A stretch of DNA of 64,000 nucleotides from positions 24,941,521 to 25,005,520 of the forward strand of contig OX291544.1 in NCBI GenBank assembly GCA_946406115.1, given 5' to 3'. The notes beneath the pieces are model-generated. The model made no database searches. It had not been told where the DNA came from and was given only the letters and a program-made list of their open reading frames with translations. This stretch comes from Apoda limacodes. Taxonomy: Eukaryota; Arthropoda; Insecta; Lepidoptera; Limacodidae. This document shows positions 21,818 to 33,545 of the stretch, one piece after another; within the stretch, counting starts at the first letter, position 1, and each line of letters opens with the position of its first letter. Made by a program: the position numbers and the translations under genes.

Positions 21818-23959
21818 TCAGTTGTACCGTTCGGCAGTTCTTGGTTGAGCGGTGGCAAGAAAATCAAGTAACTTTTGAATTAATACCGGTACTGGAGGGG
21901 GAGTAGGGATTGCGTCACTCTGAAAAAAAAAAGCAAAATATTTTTAAATTATTCATAAGCAATGTTATACCTATATGTATAATTATTAAATTATTTAAAG
22001 CTCAAATTTAGGTATATTTAGTACCTGGGCGATATTTTTAAAAAAAATTGCGTTTTTACAAAAAAAACAACTATAAAGCTAAACTTAAAAAGCAAAACTC
22101 TGTTTGAATACAAAATTTCATCTTTTTTATTAGAGCCATTTTCGAGAGACGCAAATATGCATACATATATATTTACAAGAATTGCTCGTTTCAATATATA
22201 AGATTATTATTTTCTGACAAGGTTAACGGTATATATACCGTAATATATATTAATATATTTCATAACTTTATATTATCATAACTATTATTGAATTTATCTA
22301 GAAAATCGGCTTTCTTATACAAATTTTCATCCCTTTTTTTGCCTTTTAGTGAATGATTTCTCAAAGGTGAAAAACGTCAATCCAAATTTTAAACCTTAAG
22401 GCTAAACATAAATTTATATGCATTTAGCGTCAAAATTTACAGACTTTCATATCAATCCATTTTGCCCCTTTAGAGGATAAATTTTGCAAAATCCTTTCTT
22501 GATGAGCCCTTCCCACGTCAAGTAAGGAACCCACATGCCAAGTTTCAAGTTTCTATTCCCAGTGGTTTAAATAAAAAAAGCTTACCTTAGGCTGGTATCC
22601 ATCTTTGTCAGCAATAAAGGTGACGTCAACTCTCTGACCATCTTTGCTGTTCCAACCGAAAGCTCCCTGAACAGCGATTGAGGGCTCCTCAGGACCGTTA
22701 CTGACGACACTTCCTTGTTCTTGGAAGCGAATACCGTTGCTTATTACCTCACTAGTGGGAAAAAAACTATTTATTTAATTTATCCTACAGGTCTACTAAT
22801 CTAAAAGAGTAAATACTAACTTGTTCTAAATGTCCGACATAGTATTTTAGGACATAAAAAAAGACTTTCGCTACTTTATAGGGCTCCGTTCCCTTACGGA
22901 GGCCTATTACTAAGACGATGTTGTCTGTCTGTCTGTCTGACCATTAAAGTGTTCTAACCTTCAAATCGAAGTAGCTAGGTGTCTAAAAATTCACTCATTT
23001 AGGGCGTTCCTTCTGAGCCACGTTAAAATTTAATAGTAAAACCTCATTTTAGCACCAACTACCCGTTTCGTTTGAGCGCATCTGATAATTTCAGCGGCGC
23101 TATTATTGTCCAAACGAAACGCGTTGATTTTTTTGTAGATAACAACAAAGCTATATAGTTCATGATGCAAAAATAAACTTCTCTCTAAAAAAAAACTACG
23201 TTATAAGTATTTTTCTCAAGGATTCACTTTCACAATTGACGGCTAAGGACAAAATTTATATATTTTGATCAAAAACTTACGAGAACGCGAAGCTGCTGTC
23301 AGGATTGATTTCAAATCCTCCCTCGAGAAGTTTAGCATTCTTATCTTCATCATTGCTGACGTAAGATGAGTCTAGAGGTTTCAAGGTAGGCACAGGAGAT
23401 GGTTTATATGTAGGAACTGGGGATGGTTTGTATGTAGGGACTGGAGATGGTTTATATGTAGGAACTGGGGTTGGTTTGTATGTAGGGACTGGAGATGGTT
23501 TATATGTAGGAACTGGGGATGGTTTGTATGGCACGGGCCTTGGAGGTTCCACGAACAGTTGCTTAGGTTTTTCGATTTCTTCAGCACGAGCTTCAGGTTT
23601 TATTATCTCTACCGTCTCTACTGTCTCTAGAGGCGTTTTCTTGATTTCCTCAACAATCACTTCAGCTGGTTTTCCTGAGTTAGGTGATTTAAATATTTCT
23701 GTCTCTTTGACAGTCTCAACTAGAGTTACAGGTTCTGTAACTATCTCATCTACTCCAGTGAATTGGGCTGATGAACCAGCCACTAGAGCCACAAATAAAA
23801 CCTAAAAAACGAATTATGTGTAAACCTGTAGAATTTCTGACAAAAAAATGCTAATGTTTGAAGTTTTATGAAAGAAATATATAAGTAAATTTTTAATTAA
23901 CTAAAGTTTTATGAAATAAATATATGTATAACTTAGTTTGTACTTACCACCCACTTCAT
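21818..23959 (-). CDS. RR-1 cuticular protein, four exons, 266 aa
   Basis: Secreted structural protein that binds chitin in the cuticle. Coding exons on the minus strand: 23959..23948 (MKWV), 23801..23281, 22751..22586 and 21919..21818, all with GT/AG introns (three donors read GTAAG). The total of 801 nt keeps frame throughout. Residues 1-16 form a signal peptide ([16 protein letters not shown], cleavage before Q17). Residues 17-95 are acidic and Thr/Val-rich. About 96-145 is a Pro-rich array of YKPSPVPT units. About 157-232 is the Rebers-Riddiford domain: [40 protein letters not shown] and [10 protein letters not shown], matching the RR-1 consensus including the aromatic residues that contact chitin. 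The last exon adds a Pro-rich tail ending TAERYN. A four-codon first exon splitting the signal peptide is typical of lepidopteran CPR genes. No lesion was seen. The stage-specific promoter is marked by a TATA box at 24011-24018. Confidence 0.93.
22881..22952 (+). repeat. Fragment of the GGTTCCGT terminal-inverted-repeat element (intron 2)
   Basis: GGGCTCCGTTCCCTTACGG, CCTATTACTAAGACGATG and a GTCTGTCTGTCTGTCTG run match the left end of the element at 55968-56358. It lies inside intron 2 of the cuticular gene, so it must be spliced out. Confidence 0.6.
23385..23530 (-). repeat. In-frame 24/48-bp repeats encoding YKPSPVPT
   Basis: Six 24-bp units within exon 2 of the cuticular gene. Alternate units share synonymous differences (GGTTTATATGTAGGAACTGG versus GGTTTGTATGTAGGGACTGG on the plus strand), so the true period is 48 bp. 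One unit has a Ser-to-Thr change (YKPTPVPT). Confidence 0.9.
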
Positions 23960-24010
23960 GTTTGTAACTAAGCGATGATATTACTAATAAAGGTATCGCT
24001 GGGTCGCAAA

Positions 24011-24018
24011 TATTTATA
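24011..24018 (-). promoter_or_regulatory. TATA box of the cuticular protein gene
   Basis: TATAAATA on the minus strand, beginning 59 bp upstream of the ATG at 23959. Initiation about 30 bp downstream falls near 23988 and gives a short 5' leader of roughly 30 nt, normal for insect cuticular genes. Confidence 0.7.
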
Positions 24019-24019
24019 C

Positions 24020-24414
24020 TAACTTTCTGAATAAATTTACAGAGATGTGACATTGGTATTATGATTAATTTGCATGTAGGACTCGATTAATTGAATCAGA
24101 AACCTAGTATAACTTACCAACATTGGTGAAGAAAAACAAATTTTTTATTTTATATAAAAAAAAATATTGAAAAAAAAAATTGACTTTGAATCCTTGACAC
24201 ATTTATATCGATGACAAAGTAATTAAATAGACCTTAAACCCAACAAACATTGTAAAAAAAATAAAGAAAAACCTATATTGTGAGGTGAGCTAGATTATGA
24301 ACATAACACCTACATTACTACCGCGGTCCACAAATGCAGCATAACCGGGCGATTGTGAGTAGCCGAGGCACGCATCACTGAGTCCAGTTATGTCCAGTAA
24401 GGTTTATAGGATAC
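24020..24414. other. 5' flank of the cuticular gene
   Basis: AT-rich upstream DNA. Near 24330-24400, GCAGCATAACCGGGCGATTG resembles inverted text around 38970-38990 (ATTGCCCGGTTATGCCGC), probably a shared repeat remnant. No binding site can be named with confidence. Confidence 0.4.
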
Positions 24415-25562
24415 CTAGAAATACACGATCAGGTCAGCAACTGTCAATACGGTTTTCGCCACGTTCGTAGACGTTGACCTGTTAGTGTATCTCACATACC
24501 GATGGGCACAATCCATTGAGAGTCAGGAGAAGGCAGTGGTCTACACATAGCGAAGGCGTTCGCTCGGGTCTGGCACTAGGGTCCTTTATCAAAGTAACCA
24601 TCTTATGGGCTGCCCGAAGGGTTTATGCAAATAAGACGCATATGAACCGTAGTTGATGGTAGTCGCTCTGATATGCTACTTACATACATTAATGTCACAC
24701 ATGTCCGACATTAATGTCTGTACATTAATGCTAGCGTCCAGTAAGGCTCTGTGCTGCCTCCTACGCCGTTTCTACTGCATGACACTGACGTGTTGTCCAT
24801 CGACAACATACATTGCTATGCAGATGACAGTACTGGAGACACTTATTTAAGGGGCTGTGCAAACATATTTCTTCAGTAACTGGTGACGGGAAAACTTTTT
24901 TCGTTTCAACCTCAATAAAGACACTCTAATCGTTCACTCAATTCAAGAGAATCAAGATTCTAGGTCTTGAAATCTCCAGCGACTTAGCTCCAAGATAATT
25001 TGAATGGTAAGGTAAAGCTGATGTCCAAAAACTAGGTGTGATCAGCAGAGCGAAGCTGAAGTTTACCACGGGGTAAAGATTGTTGCTTTATAAGTCGCAA
25101 GTCTGGCCCCACGTGGAGTACTGCTACCATCTCTGGGCGGGTGCATCCAGATACCAGCTTCAGCTTGACCCTTTTGACTCGGTTCAACGACAAGCTGAGA
25201 GAATTGTCGACGATCCCACACTCACAAGCCGTATCAAACTCTTAAGTCACACCTTACACCGCACTTCACCTCATCACACACATTCATCCTCACACCTTAT
25301 AATAATAAACCTAATAATAACCCACCCTAAATAGTTTCGGACAGTGCGGTTACAGATGACCTTTCTCCCGCATTGGGCTGTGATATGAGCTTTCTGCCAA
25401 GCTTTTCCCTGGGGACTATAGTCTTCAAGAAATAAATGATCAGATTTAAAGAGCCGGCATGTACCAGTAAGGACCCTGGTGTTGCAAACGTCCATAGCAG
25501 GCAACGGTGACCTCCTAACATCAGACAGATCGTAAGCTTGTTTACCACCTTAGTAGTATAAA
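24415..25562 (+). mobile_element. LINE family X, RT fragment with 3' tail (copy 4)
   Basis: Plus-strand copy of the element at 2720-4250. CQYGFRHV and AKAFARVWH-like motifs (24435-24580) are followed by LPEGLCK. The catalytic box is intact as NIHCYADDSTGDTY (about 24808-24848). LLYKSQVWPHVEYCYHLWAG (from 25082) leads to RIVDDPTLTSRI, and the 3' tail ends TTTACCACCTTAGTAGTATA at 25540-25559. Several stops and frameshifts; not functional. Confidence 0.85.
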
Positions 25563-26130
25563 AAAAATCATTCTAACTCATCATTGTTGAATTCGCTAGT
25601 GCAACATTACCTGATAGTTGTAATATGAGCTAAATCTTTGTTGCATCTAAGACCCGGAAATAAGAACATATGTAGGTACTTACTTACGTACTTATATATA
25701 TTATGAATAAATTAGGATAAATATTCATTCATACAAAATACTTTTAATTTCCTTTTATTCGTAGAAGCTAGTCATAGCATACGTCTTGTATGCTAAATAT
25801 AGTAATTTATAATTAAAGTTGCACTTTAATGTGTCGCTCTAAATGTTATCAAACGCTGCTGTCGGTACCTATTATAATATTTTTACATACATTTTATTTG
25901 AGTAATTATTTAGTTATGGTCTTAGGTTTGTCGTGGTTCCGTACGGACAAAATTAAAATGGTATAACGGTACGTTGAGGTCAAGCTCTCGTGATTATTTT
26001 CAAATATTTTTAAAGGAGATTTGATTAATAAAGCAACTAAGTACGAGTTATTCCAGTAAAATGTGTATCAAAATTTTGACATATTTAGAGAAACGCAAAA
26101 AAAAAAAGTTGCACTCCGGGAGTGCCGGCA
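25563..26130. other. AT-rich intergenic, nothing seen
   Basis: No gene. A small hairpin, GCACTCC-G-GGAGTGC at 26111-26125, immediately precedes the inverted-end repeat at 26131. Confidence 0.4.
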
Positions 26131-26758
26131 GAAGTGAAAACCTTTACACACGATTCGCGCTTAACACTCAAATATGTCACAAGACATGTCTTTGACATTG
26201 TCAAGAAATAATAATGTTTGTTTATTTACTTTTTTGACGTAGTATATTTGACATCGCAATCTGTCATAGAATTAAAATTCCATATCCAACCTCCCTGTAC
26301 TACTCATAATCGCGAATACTAAAAATAAAAATTATAATAGGCGTGGCATTACGGTTTCCGTATTTTACAAAGACAAAGATGCACTTTGTTCAATTTCCAT
26401 ATTTTAAACACTTTATATACACGAATTTTATGAATACACAGCAGTATGACCACTACACAGACGGTCAAGCCATCAGCTGTCATCATCCATGGATGCGCGT
26501 AGCACGCTGTAACATAAACACAGACGACCATTCGCGCAAGCGCCCTGCGCCGCCTAAACGAAACAGCAGGCGCAGGCATACATTTTCGACCCGCCGTAGA
26601 AAGAGAGGGGGATACTCCCTCTCCTACGCCGCGCAAACTGTCTACTATCCATCCGTCTCACGAATTTTCACGATCAGGACACGTGACCTGACTCGAGTTT
26701 ATCATTTTTTACCCATACCAAAAAAAGAGCACAACGCCGCTAAAGAAGTTTTCACTTC
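26131..26758. repeat. Repeat element with GAAGTGAAAAC inverted ends (628 bp)
   Basis: Starts GAAGTGAAAACCTTTA and ends TAAAGAAGTTTTCACTTC, i.e. imperfect terminal inverted repeats. It contains a GC-rich core at 26460-26660 (CGCAAGCGCCCTGCGCCGCC, GGGGGATACTCCCTCTCC) within otherwise AT-rich DNA. The open frames across it (26343-26771 +, 26349-26636 -) show no domain. A non-autonomous DNA element is the likeliest class. A target duplication was not identified. Confidence 0.5.
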
Positions 26759-27009
26759 AAAAATGTGTTAAGAGGAACGAAAAGAATAATATGAAAATAG
26801 ATTTATTTATACAATATAAGCTTTTTAATTTGTCAAATAGAATCAATTAATTAAATTAACATTTTTGAACACGAAACAATAAGACTTAACGAAAAAAAAA
26901 AACTATTATAGGCAGTAAGCTCAGTACCTTAATTTTAAGGAGATATGACCTAACATAATGAATACAAATATTGTTGTAAAAACTTTTTTTTGCATAATGG
27001 GTGACACAG

Positions 27010-27165
27010 TCAGTGTTTAGTATTGCCTCCTCTAGCTGTCAAAACTGCTTGGCATGCTTTGGGCATACTTTCTATTATATTTTCAATAAAACTTTGTGCA
27101 TTAGGCATTAGGGCATTAGGTTTCATTCTTTAACCAATGCTGTTTTACAGCCGCCTTTAGGTGCT
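27010..27165 (-). pseudogene. Tc1-like transposase, C-terminal remnant
   Basis: On the minus strand the text ends FIENIIESMPKACQAVL followed by TARGGNTKH and a stop (27012-27010). That is the characteristic C-terminus of Tc1/mariner transposases (usual form SMPRRLQAVIKA..GGxTKY). Upstream, out of frame, lies AAVKQHWLKNET. Only about 50 codons survive, and neither the catalytic DDE core nor inverted repeats were found. Confidence 0.65.
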
Positions 27166-28079
27166 ATAACTGTCACCCACACTTGCTGAACTTCCAGTAG
27201 CTTGTTTCATACTTCGGAAGGAGTTGAAGTGTGGTTTCTTAAAAACACTGCTTATACTAAATGTAAGTGTAACCATTTTCAATTAAAGTTACAGCTTAGA
27301 CTCCTGAGCAACGCTGATATACGATATTATCACTTTAACTTATCAAATGTCAATTATATATTGTATTGTCAATTATATCGAAAATTCCCTTCATTCAGTA
27401 ATAAAAAATTTTTGTCAAAAATAAACAAAAAAAATAATAATAAAAAAACAACCAACGTTTATATTTTACAATGGTAGCGTTTTGTAGTTATTACCATTTC
27501 ATTACGGAACCCTAATCGTTCGGGGACGATTTCGACTTTATTTTGGTCTTTTTATTTTAGTTTGTCTTTTGCGTAAAAATCTTCCTTTCACCTAACTAAG
27601 AATATATATTATTATAAATTGAATACCTATTAGTCCTAGAGTACATACGTAGAGTGGCACTGGACAACTTTCTCATGGCGTGCTTTTCAAATTTTTATAT
27701 TGTTGACTACCACTTAACTACAAATAAGAAACAACAGCTATTATTTTATGTAAGGCACTTGATAAAAATAAGGCCTATGTAATTTCAAATTCATTTATTT
27801 AACTAATTATTTAGTCCTTTCAAACTATATTACATTTTTAATATTGTTATGGTAGAACTGCAGTTTCTAAGGGGAAAAACATATTTTTAACTAGTAATTT
27901 TAAATTTTTAGATGAATTCAAAAATATTGAGACATATGTGAGAAATATGGCCTTAGGTTTGCAATAAAGCCTATGATTCAATAAATAACAGAATAACTTA
28001 ATTAAACTTCATTTGATCCAGTGATAAATCTTGAAATTATGTTTAGTTATTCAAAGTGAAAGTGCACGGCTCAGACAAA
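27166..28079. other. AT-rich intergenic, nothing seen
   Basis: No gene or shared repeat apart from a short GGAACCCTAATCGTTCGGGG near 27505. Confidence 0.4.
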
Positions 28080-28115
28080 GTTACATACGTTACATAAGTT
28101 ACATAGGTTACATAT
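28080..28115. repeat. 9-bp tandem repeat, four units
   Basis: GTTACATAN repeated four times (last base c, a, g, t in turn). Confidence 0.9.
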
Positions 28116-29280
28116 GTTTAGGCAAAGAAATAAATAATCTTCTAAAAGATGTAAAAACAACATACTGCACCTAGGCTCTGTTAGCCGTAGTGTATGAAAT
28201 AATTTTATTACATAAAAACAATTATAATATTTAAATTTTTCATTCTCGTTTCTTAGAATATGGGTAAATATGTATACAAAAGTTGGGTAACTTTCAGAGA
28301 TTCTATAAAAAACGGGTAACTAAGATAGGAAACGTTATAAATATATAGATCTAAATTGGGCCAGTCACTTTTGGAATTTTTCGTTTTATCAAATTTAAAT
28401 GCCAGGGTGCTGACGAGGGTGATATAGTACTGATTATATACACCATGTTGTAGGAAAATATGACGTTTATTACCATTTTGAGCAAATTGTAGTAGAAGAA
28501 ACATACATACGAAGTAAGTTTACATACAGATATACAGTATAACAGTATAATAAAAGTGAACTACAACAAAGAAACATCAGTACCCCGGAAACACGCCAGT
28601 CCTCTGGCACAATATTAGACAAAGGACTGACGCCAAAGTTTCTCTTATTTCTGAAACTAATGTTTGAATTGAATGCTTACAAGCTGCAATTCAAAAAATC
28701 ATTTTGAACTATGTATAAATCGAAACAAAACACAGGTGTTCAAACAAATAACGACTTACCACAATGCTGAAATTTCGAATGGGTCTGCACGGGTATACGC
28801 GGTAAATGCGTGTTTAGCACTGTCATCGTTGTCGGCTGTTATATGGTGGGATATGTGGCTAACTTCTTTAGTAAAATTATATTATATTTTTTAATAAAAG
28901 TTGTGACATAGATTACTAAGTAAGTACATAGCAAATTATACTGAAATAATCAGTTTTCTTAAATTAATGATGATGATGATGATTGCGCGTTTTTGGGATT
29001 GTGATATGCCAAAGTACTGACGTTTTAAGGGTTTAATGTGTTATTTTATAAACTTTTTTTTAAAATAAATAGCTGAAATTGGGTGACCAAATAAACAAAC
29101 GTTACTTTAATTATAAAATAAAGTAAAATGTCATAAAAAGTTATTATATTAACTAATGACATAGAGTTACTGACATAGTTTTTTGTATATTTACCCATAT
29201 ATGATTTTTTTTACTTTTGTAACAAACAAATATATATATATATATATTACAATTTAACTATGTAATTTTTTACCTTTATT
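28116..29280. other. AT-rich intergenic with microsatellites
   Basis: A GAT microsatellite lies near 28967-28983 and a TA run near 29228-29248. Motif-free open stretches only. Confidence 0.4.
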
Positions 29281-29425
29281 GCAAAATGCACCCTGACTGA
29301 GACAATTAATCAGTGACAAAACTACCTTTAAGTGACAGTGACAAGCAATTTTTCAGGTAAACGCAAGATATCTTCTGCGGAGACGTGACGTTGCGGCTTG
29401 CTGGGATTTGAGGATAGGGATTAAG
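29281..29425 (-). repeat. Dispersed repeat family S, copy 1
   Basis: Reverse complement of 34133-34268, sharing GGATTTGAGGATAGGGATTA and CTGCGGAGA.GTGACG-type text and the AATTAATCA..GACAAA block. Non-coding. Confidence 0.7.
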
Positions 29426-29937
29426 TGGATACGATTCGCGGCGCCTCGCAGCGTGTTTCATACAAACGAATTTCCTACTTGTTTTTTTCATTTACTGATC
29501 AAATACTGTGAAATTTTGTTGGAATGATCTCAAGCCAAATATCCATGTCTGTGGTTTTCTAAAATCCTAAAAAAGGTTATATTAACTTTTAATCTTATTC
29601 GAGATTATTTTCTATGCAAAACTAGAATCCTGTATAGCTTTTAAACTATATATATAATTAAATAGAGGCGCCGCGAATCTTATTCTCTTAAGGCTGCGCC
29701 CTAATCAAAAATTGAAAATTGATTCTAATGTCCTATTGCAAGTTTCAGAGTGGAAAAAAATAACGTACCTCTACATATTCTTCAACTAGAAATTTAGGTA
29801 GATAGGTATATTTGTTTTATGATATCTGTTGAAAAATCGCTTTAAAAAAATACGAACCGACCGCGACCGTCTCTTTTTTCTATTATTAATCCCTAACTCC
29901 TCATAAACTAGTAGCGGCAATATGATTTTTTCCATTA

Positions 29938-30066
29938 ATCACTAGCTATTGCGTCTGGCTAGCTCGCGTATGGCATTCGTACGGCAACTCCTTGTTATAG
30001 ACTATCCCTTATTCTGTAATTATAGTAAGGTAGTTTGCTAATGCAAGCTTTTCAATTGCAGTACGA
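29938..30066 (+). repeat. Dispersed repeat family T, copy 3 (5' part)
   Basis: CACTAGCTATTGCGTCTGGC, GGCATTCGTACGGCAACTCC and TATAGTAAGGTAGTTTGC follow the order of 21408-21530. The 3' half is missing, and the foldback element at 30074 follows at once. Confidence 0.55.
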
Positions 30067-30073
30067 GCTACTA

Positions 30074-30326
30074 GCTCAAATAAAAAAGCTCTAATGGAAC
30101 CTCTGCGACAACGAAGTATTTCCGGTCAAAACTACACCTCGCCGTACAATTACACTTACACATATACAACGAAACTACTCCTTGCCTTGTCAGTCGAGCT
30201 ATATATAGCTATAATATCAAAATTTTCTAGTGAAATGCATGTATGATGTTTTTACAAGGCGAGGTGTAGTTTTAATCGGCCTCACTTCGTCGTCGCAGAG
30301 AATCCATCTGAACTTTTTATTTGATC
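30074..30326. mobile_element. Foldback/MITE with about 73-bp inverted arms
   Basis: Left arm 30074-30148 and right arm 30255-30326 are imperfect reverse complements sharing CTCTGCGAC.ACGAAGT and AAAACTACACCTCGCC. About 105 bp of AT-rich DNA separates them, including the self-complementary GAGCTATATATAGCT. No ORF. The arms outweigh the loop, as in non-autonomous DNA elements. Confidence 0.75.
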
Positions 30327-31340
30327 TGAGATCAATTTTTGGATAAAATAAAGCCTAGGCCTTAGGTCAGGGTTTAAGTTATCTGCATTCTAAATAAGTC
30401 CAGTCTTTGTTATGTGAAGGAATAACAAACAGTAATTAATTAGAGATGAAAACGTTCAGGAAATTTTACTTTACTGAAGAATAATGCCTGAAATCTTTCA
30501 AAATTTCCTAAGCTCTCGGCAACCTTGGAAATTAAACAACAGTTTTTCTGAAAAAACATTTCTTTGGCATGACTCTACACTGTATTGATATGCTTTAGCA
30601 GGTACTTACATAATATTTATGATGATAAGTAATACTACTAAAACATATTTAAAGTTTTATCAGCGTGAAATAAGTCATCTTTGTTTGCGGCCCAGTCTTC
30701 GTTTTCTTCGTTTTACTAAAATCTAGGAAATTGGAATATTTATTATATTAAGATTAAAGTATCCTCATTTGTTGTTTTTCTAAAAAGAATAATAAATTAA
30801 CAAATTTCTTATATGTATTGCTTCTATTCTATATCTGAATTCTCCTAAAGTTTCGAAAACATCCGAAAGTTTTCACCTGTATAAATAACTCAGAATCCTT
30901 CGCGTTTATTATATTATAGTAGAGTGTATGGATAGTTTATAAACTACTTAGCTAAAAATAACCTTTTTTACCTAAAGTGACATTTTTATCATTCCATTTA
31001 GCATAGTTAGTCATTTTGCCGCTCTCTTTATTGTGAATGTCAAATAATCTTGTTATTTATAAGATTTCTAACATTTGATTATGAATAGCAATAAAATGTT
31101 GGATAAAAGTCGGTAATAAGGTTATTCAAACTACATCATTAATATTAATGTTTGCAAATAAGCATTTAGATAATTTGTACCTATTCCCAACAACTTTATT
31201 TACTGTCTAGATAGGTGCATAAGTAGGTACATTATTATGCATTATTACTTATCCCATTACGTTCTATAAATACTTATCTTATAAAGTTGTATAATACTAT
31301 AAGAGACTAAATATTTCAATAAGACAGATTTATTTTTATA
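30327..31340. other. AT-rich intergenic, nothing seen
   Basis: No gene or repeat shared with other parts of the window. Confidence 0.4.
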
Positions 31341-32172
31341 TAATTATATAAACGAGAAAACTGACTGTCTCACTGATATATCAACACATAGCCCAAATTA
31401 CTGGGTTTAAAGACTTAAAATGTTACACAAAGTATCCTTCTATAATGATAGTGAGCACTAATATAGGATTTTGCAAAAGTCATCCCCTGAGGGAGTGAAA
31501 TAGGGGTTGAAGTTTGTATGGAAATCTCACTCACTCACTCACTCTTCAAGCTAAAAGCATTAAACCTAGTATTTGGCCTTTAAGATAAAAAAATTAAAGT
31601 TGAAATTTTCGAAAATCATCCCCTAGGGAGCAAAAAGTGGGATTAAGTGGACAAATTTGTATGAGAATTCAGATTTTTTTTGTGTCTGGTAAGTCTAGGT
31701 CTTAGTAAGTCTAAGTCTATACTTTGTGTTATAACTTGAGTCAACACTTAAAAAGATTTTGCGAAATTTATCATCTAAGGAAGTTCAATTGGGACTGGAA
31801 GTTTGTATTGACATTCTTCATTATTAAAAGCTGAATACATTAAAATTGGTTTGTTAAGTTAAAAATAAAAACCAACATATGTCTCGTATTTGAAAGATCA
31901 TCAATTGGTAATTGTTAAAATTTGTATGAAAATCCGTTTCTTTTAAAGCTAAATGCATTAAATAGGTATTTGGCCTATAGGTTCAAAATTAAGATTGACG
32001 TGTTACACAGTTTTAGAAAGATCATCCCCTACAGGGCAAAATAGGGGATAAATAGGTATTTGTATAAGAATTCTGATATTTTTGTAGGAAAAACTATACC
32101 TATTAAAATTTTCCTGTTTTTTTTTAATAGTCACACACAGATAAAGTCGCGGGTATATGCTAGCTGTTTTAT
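31341..32172. repeat. Element with four degenerate internal repeats of about 150 bp
   Basis: Blocks at about 31465, 31600, 31740 and 32010 share the pattern 'TTTTGCAAAA/GAAAATCATCCCCT...AAATAGGGG(T)T..A..GTTTGTATG.GAAATTC'. The unit ends close to AAAGTCGCGGGTATATGCTAG at 32140-32165, an end type seen in many lepidopteran repeats. Non-coding. Confidence 0.6.
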
Positions 32173-32561
32173 CATTGCTTAAGGTTAGAAAGGATGTTTT
32201 TTTTTGGTTATGTGGATATGTAAATGGGTCCGTATCAAATGGGTCCGTATCAAAACGGCAAAATGGTGTCCAGTTTCTGTCAGTCTGCTGTTCTTTTGTC
32301 TATCCAAATACCTACATCACGCGGAATTAGTTACAGAAATTTGGATAAAGTTGACCCGAAATCGAATATTAAATTAGATTTAATTTAAAATATTTATTAT
32401 AGATTAATAAGGGCCGTAATATTAATCTAAACTCCTAAATTAATCGAAGTAGGTAGGTAGGTATTGTTATTTCACATGGAAACAGCCTGGGAAAAAGCCC
32501 TTATATGTTTATTAAATACCTTGAGTAATATCTATCTATATAGCGCAACAATTTTTTTTGA

Positions 32562-32702
32562 CCCGGTGGTCACAGATCAAAACTACAGTCACCATATTAA
32601 AATAGTGTAACCATACTAACCATACAACCATATTAACTTACAATGCCACAAGCGACCAAACTCCCAAGGTTAGTGTGTCAGAATGGTTTGTTGCACTGTA
32701 TA
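32562..32702 (+). repeat. Dispersed repeat family V, copy 1
   Basis: CCCGGTGGTCACAGATCAAA, CTACAGTCACCATATT and AAGCGACCAAACTCCCAAGG match 59522-59650 (+). The reverse complement occurs at 37065-37138 (TTTGGTCGC, AATATGGCGACTGTAG). Confidence 0.65.
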
Positions 32703-33054
32703 TATCAAACACTAAAATTTATAGTCGTATTAAGAATCTCTTTAAAGTTAAAAACAAGTTTTGAAATACATTCTACCAAATAAATATAGCTACTTATATC
32801 TATTCAATAAGTATCATAATATATACATAAAATACATCAAATGAATATGTGTAGTATAAGAAACTGTACCTACAAATAAACCCAAGGTATTTGGGTATTA
32901 TCACGGAGGAGCTGTTAGCATCTTCTTGAGGTCTCTGAACATATGAATTAGTTTTTGCTAGGGTTTGGTTAAACATATATTAATAAAATTAAAATCTTTT
33001 TAGTGCTGTGTGTACCTACTGCGTGATATTGTTTAAATTTCAGTGCGTCATCGA

Positions 33055-33545
33055 ATTAAGAGGGCGATATAGGCCAGAAAGCTAATTTCTGTAATTCTAA
33101 CGTTGTGTATGTAAATGTACTAAAAATCATTAGATAATGTCATATACATTACTATGAGATATATATGTTATATACTTCTTAAGTAATTTATACCGTTATG
33201 ACGCCTTGAAACTTTAATTTTTTTGTATGGAATTTAACGTTATTACCGTTTTGTAGTCACATTTTTTGACTTTTCGTTACAACTTAGAGTCTATGCACTA
33301 GATAACAAGCTATTCTAATTATTTAACTAACTTTAATGACAAACAAATGCAAAAAAATTTGCACAAGTGTTAAAACATATCTGGTCACTTCCGGATTTTT
33401 AATTGCATTAAATACAATAAATGAAAATCATTCAGTAACAGCACTAGACAAAAGCAAGTTTTATAACATATGTTTTTTTCAATGCTTTAGATGCTATAGT
33501 TGAGCCACAAAATTTGCACAAAAACAGCGTATTTTCGCTAGCCAA
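33055..33545 (+). repeat. Dispersed repeat family A, copy 2
   Basis: Reverse complement of 811-1321 across its full length. It includes AGAGGGCGATATAGGCCAGA at the start and GCACAAAAACAGCGTATTTT at the end. This is the fullest second copy and defines the unit at about 500 bp. Confidence 0.8.

Noticed and set aside
26343..26771. 142-codon open frame read as a gene
   Set aside because: It spans a repeat with inverted ends, opposite-strand frames are open too, and no domain is visible.
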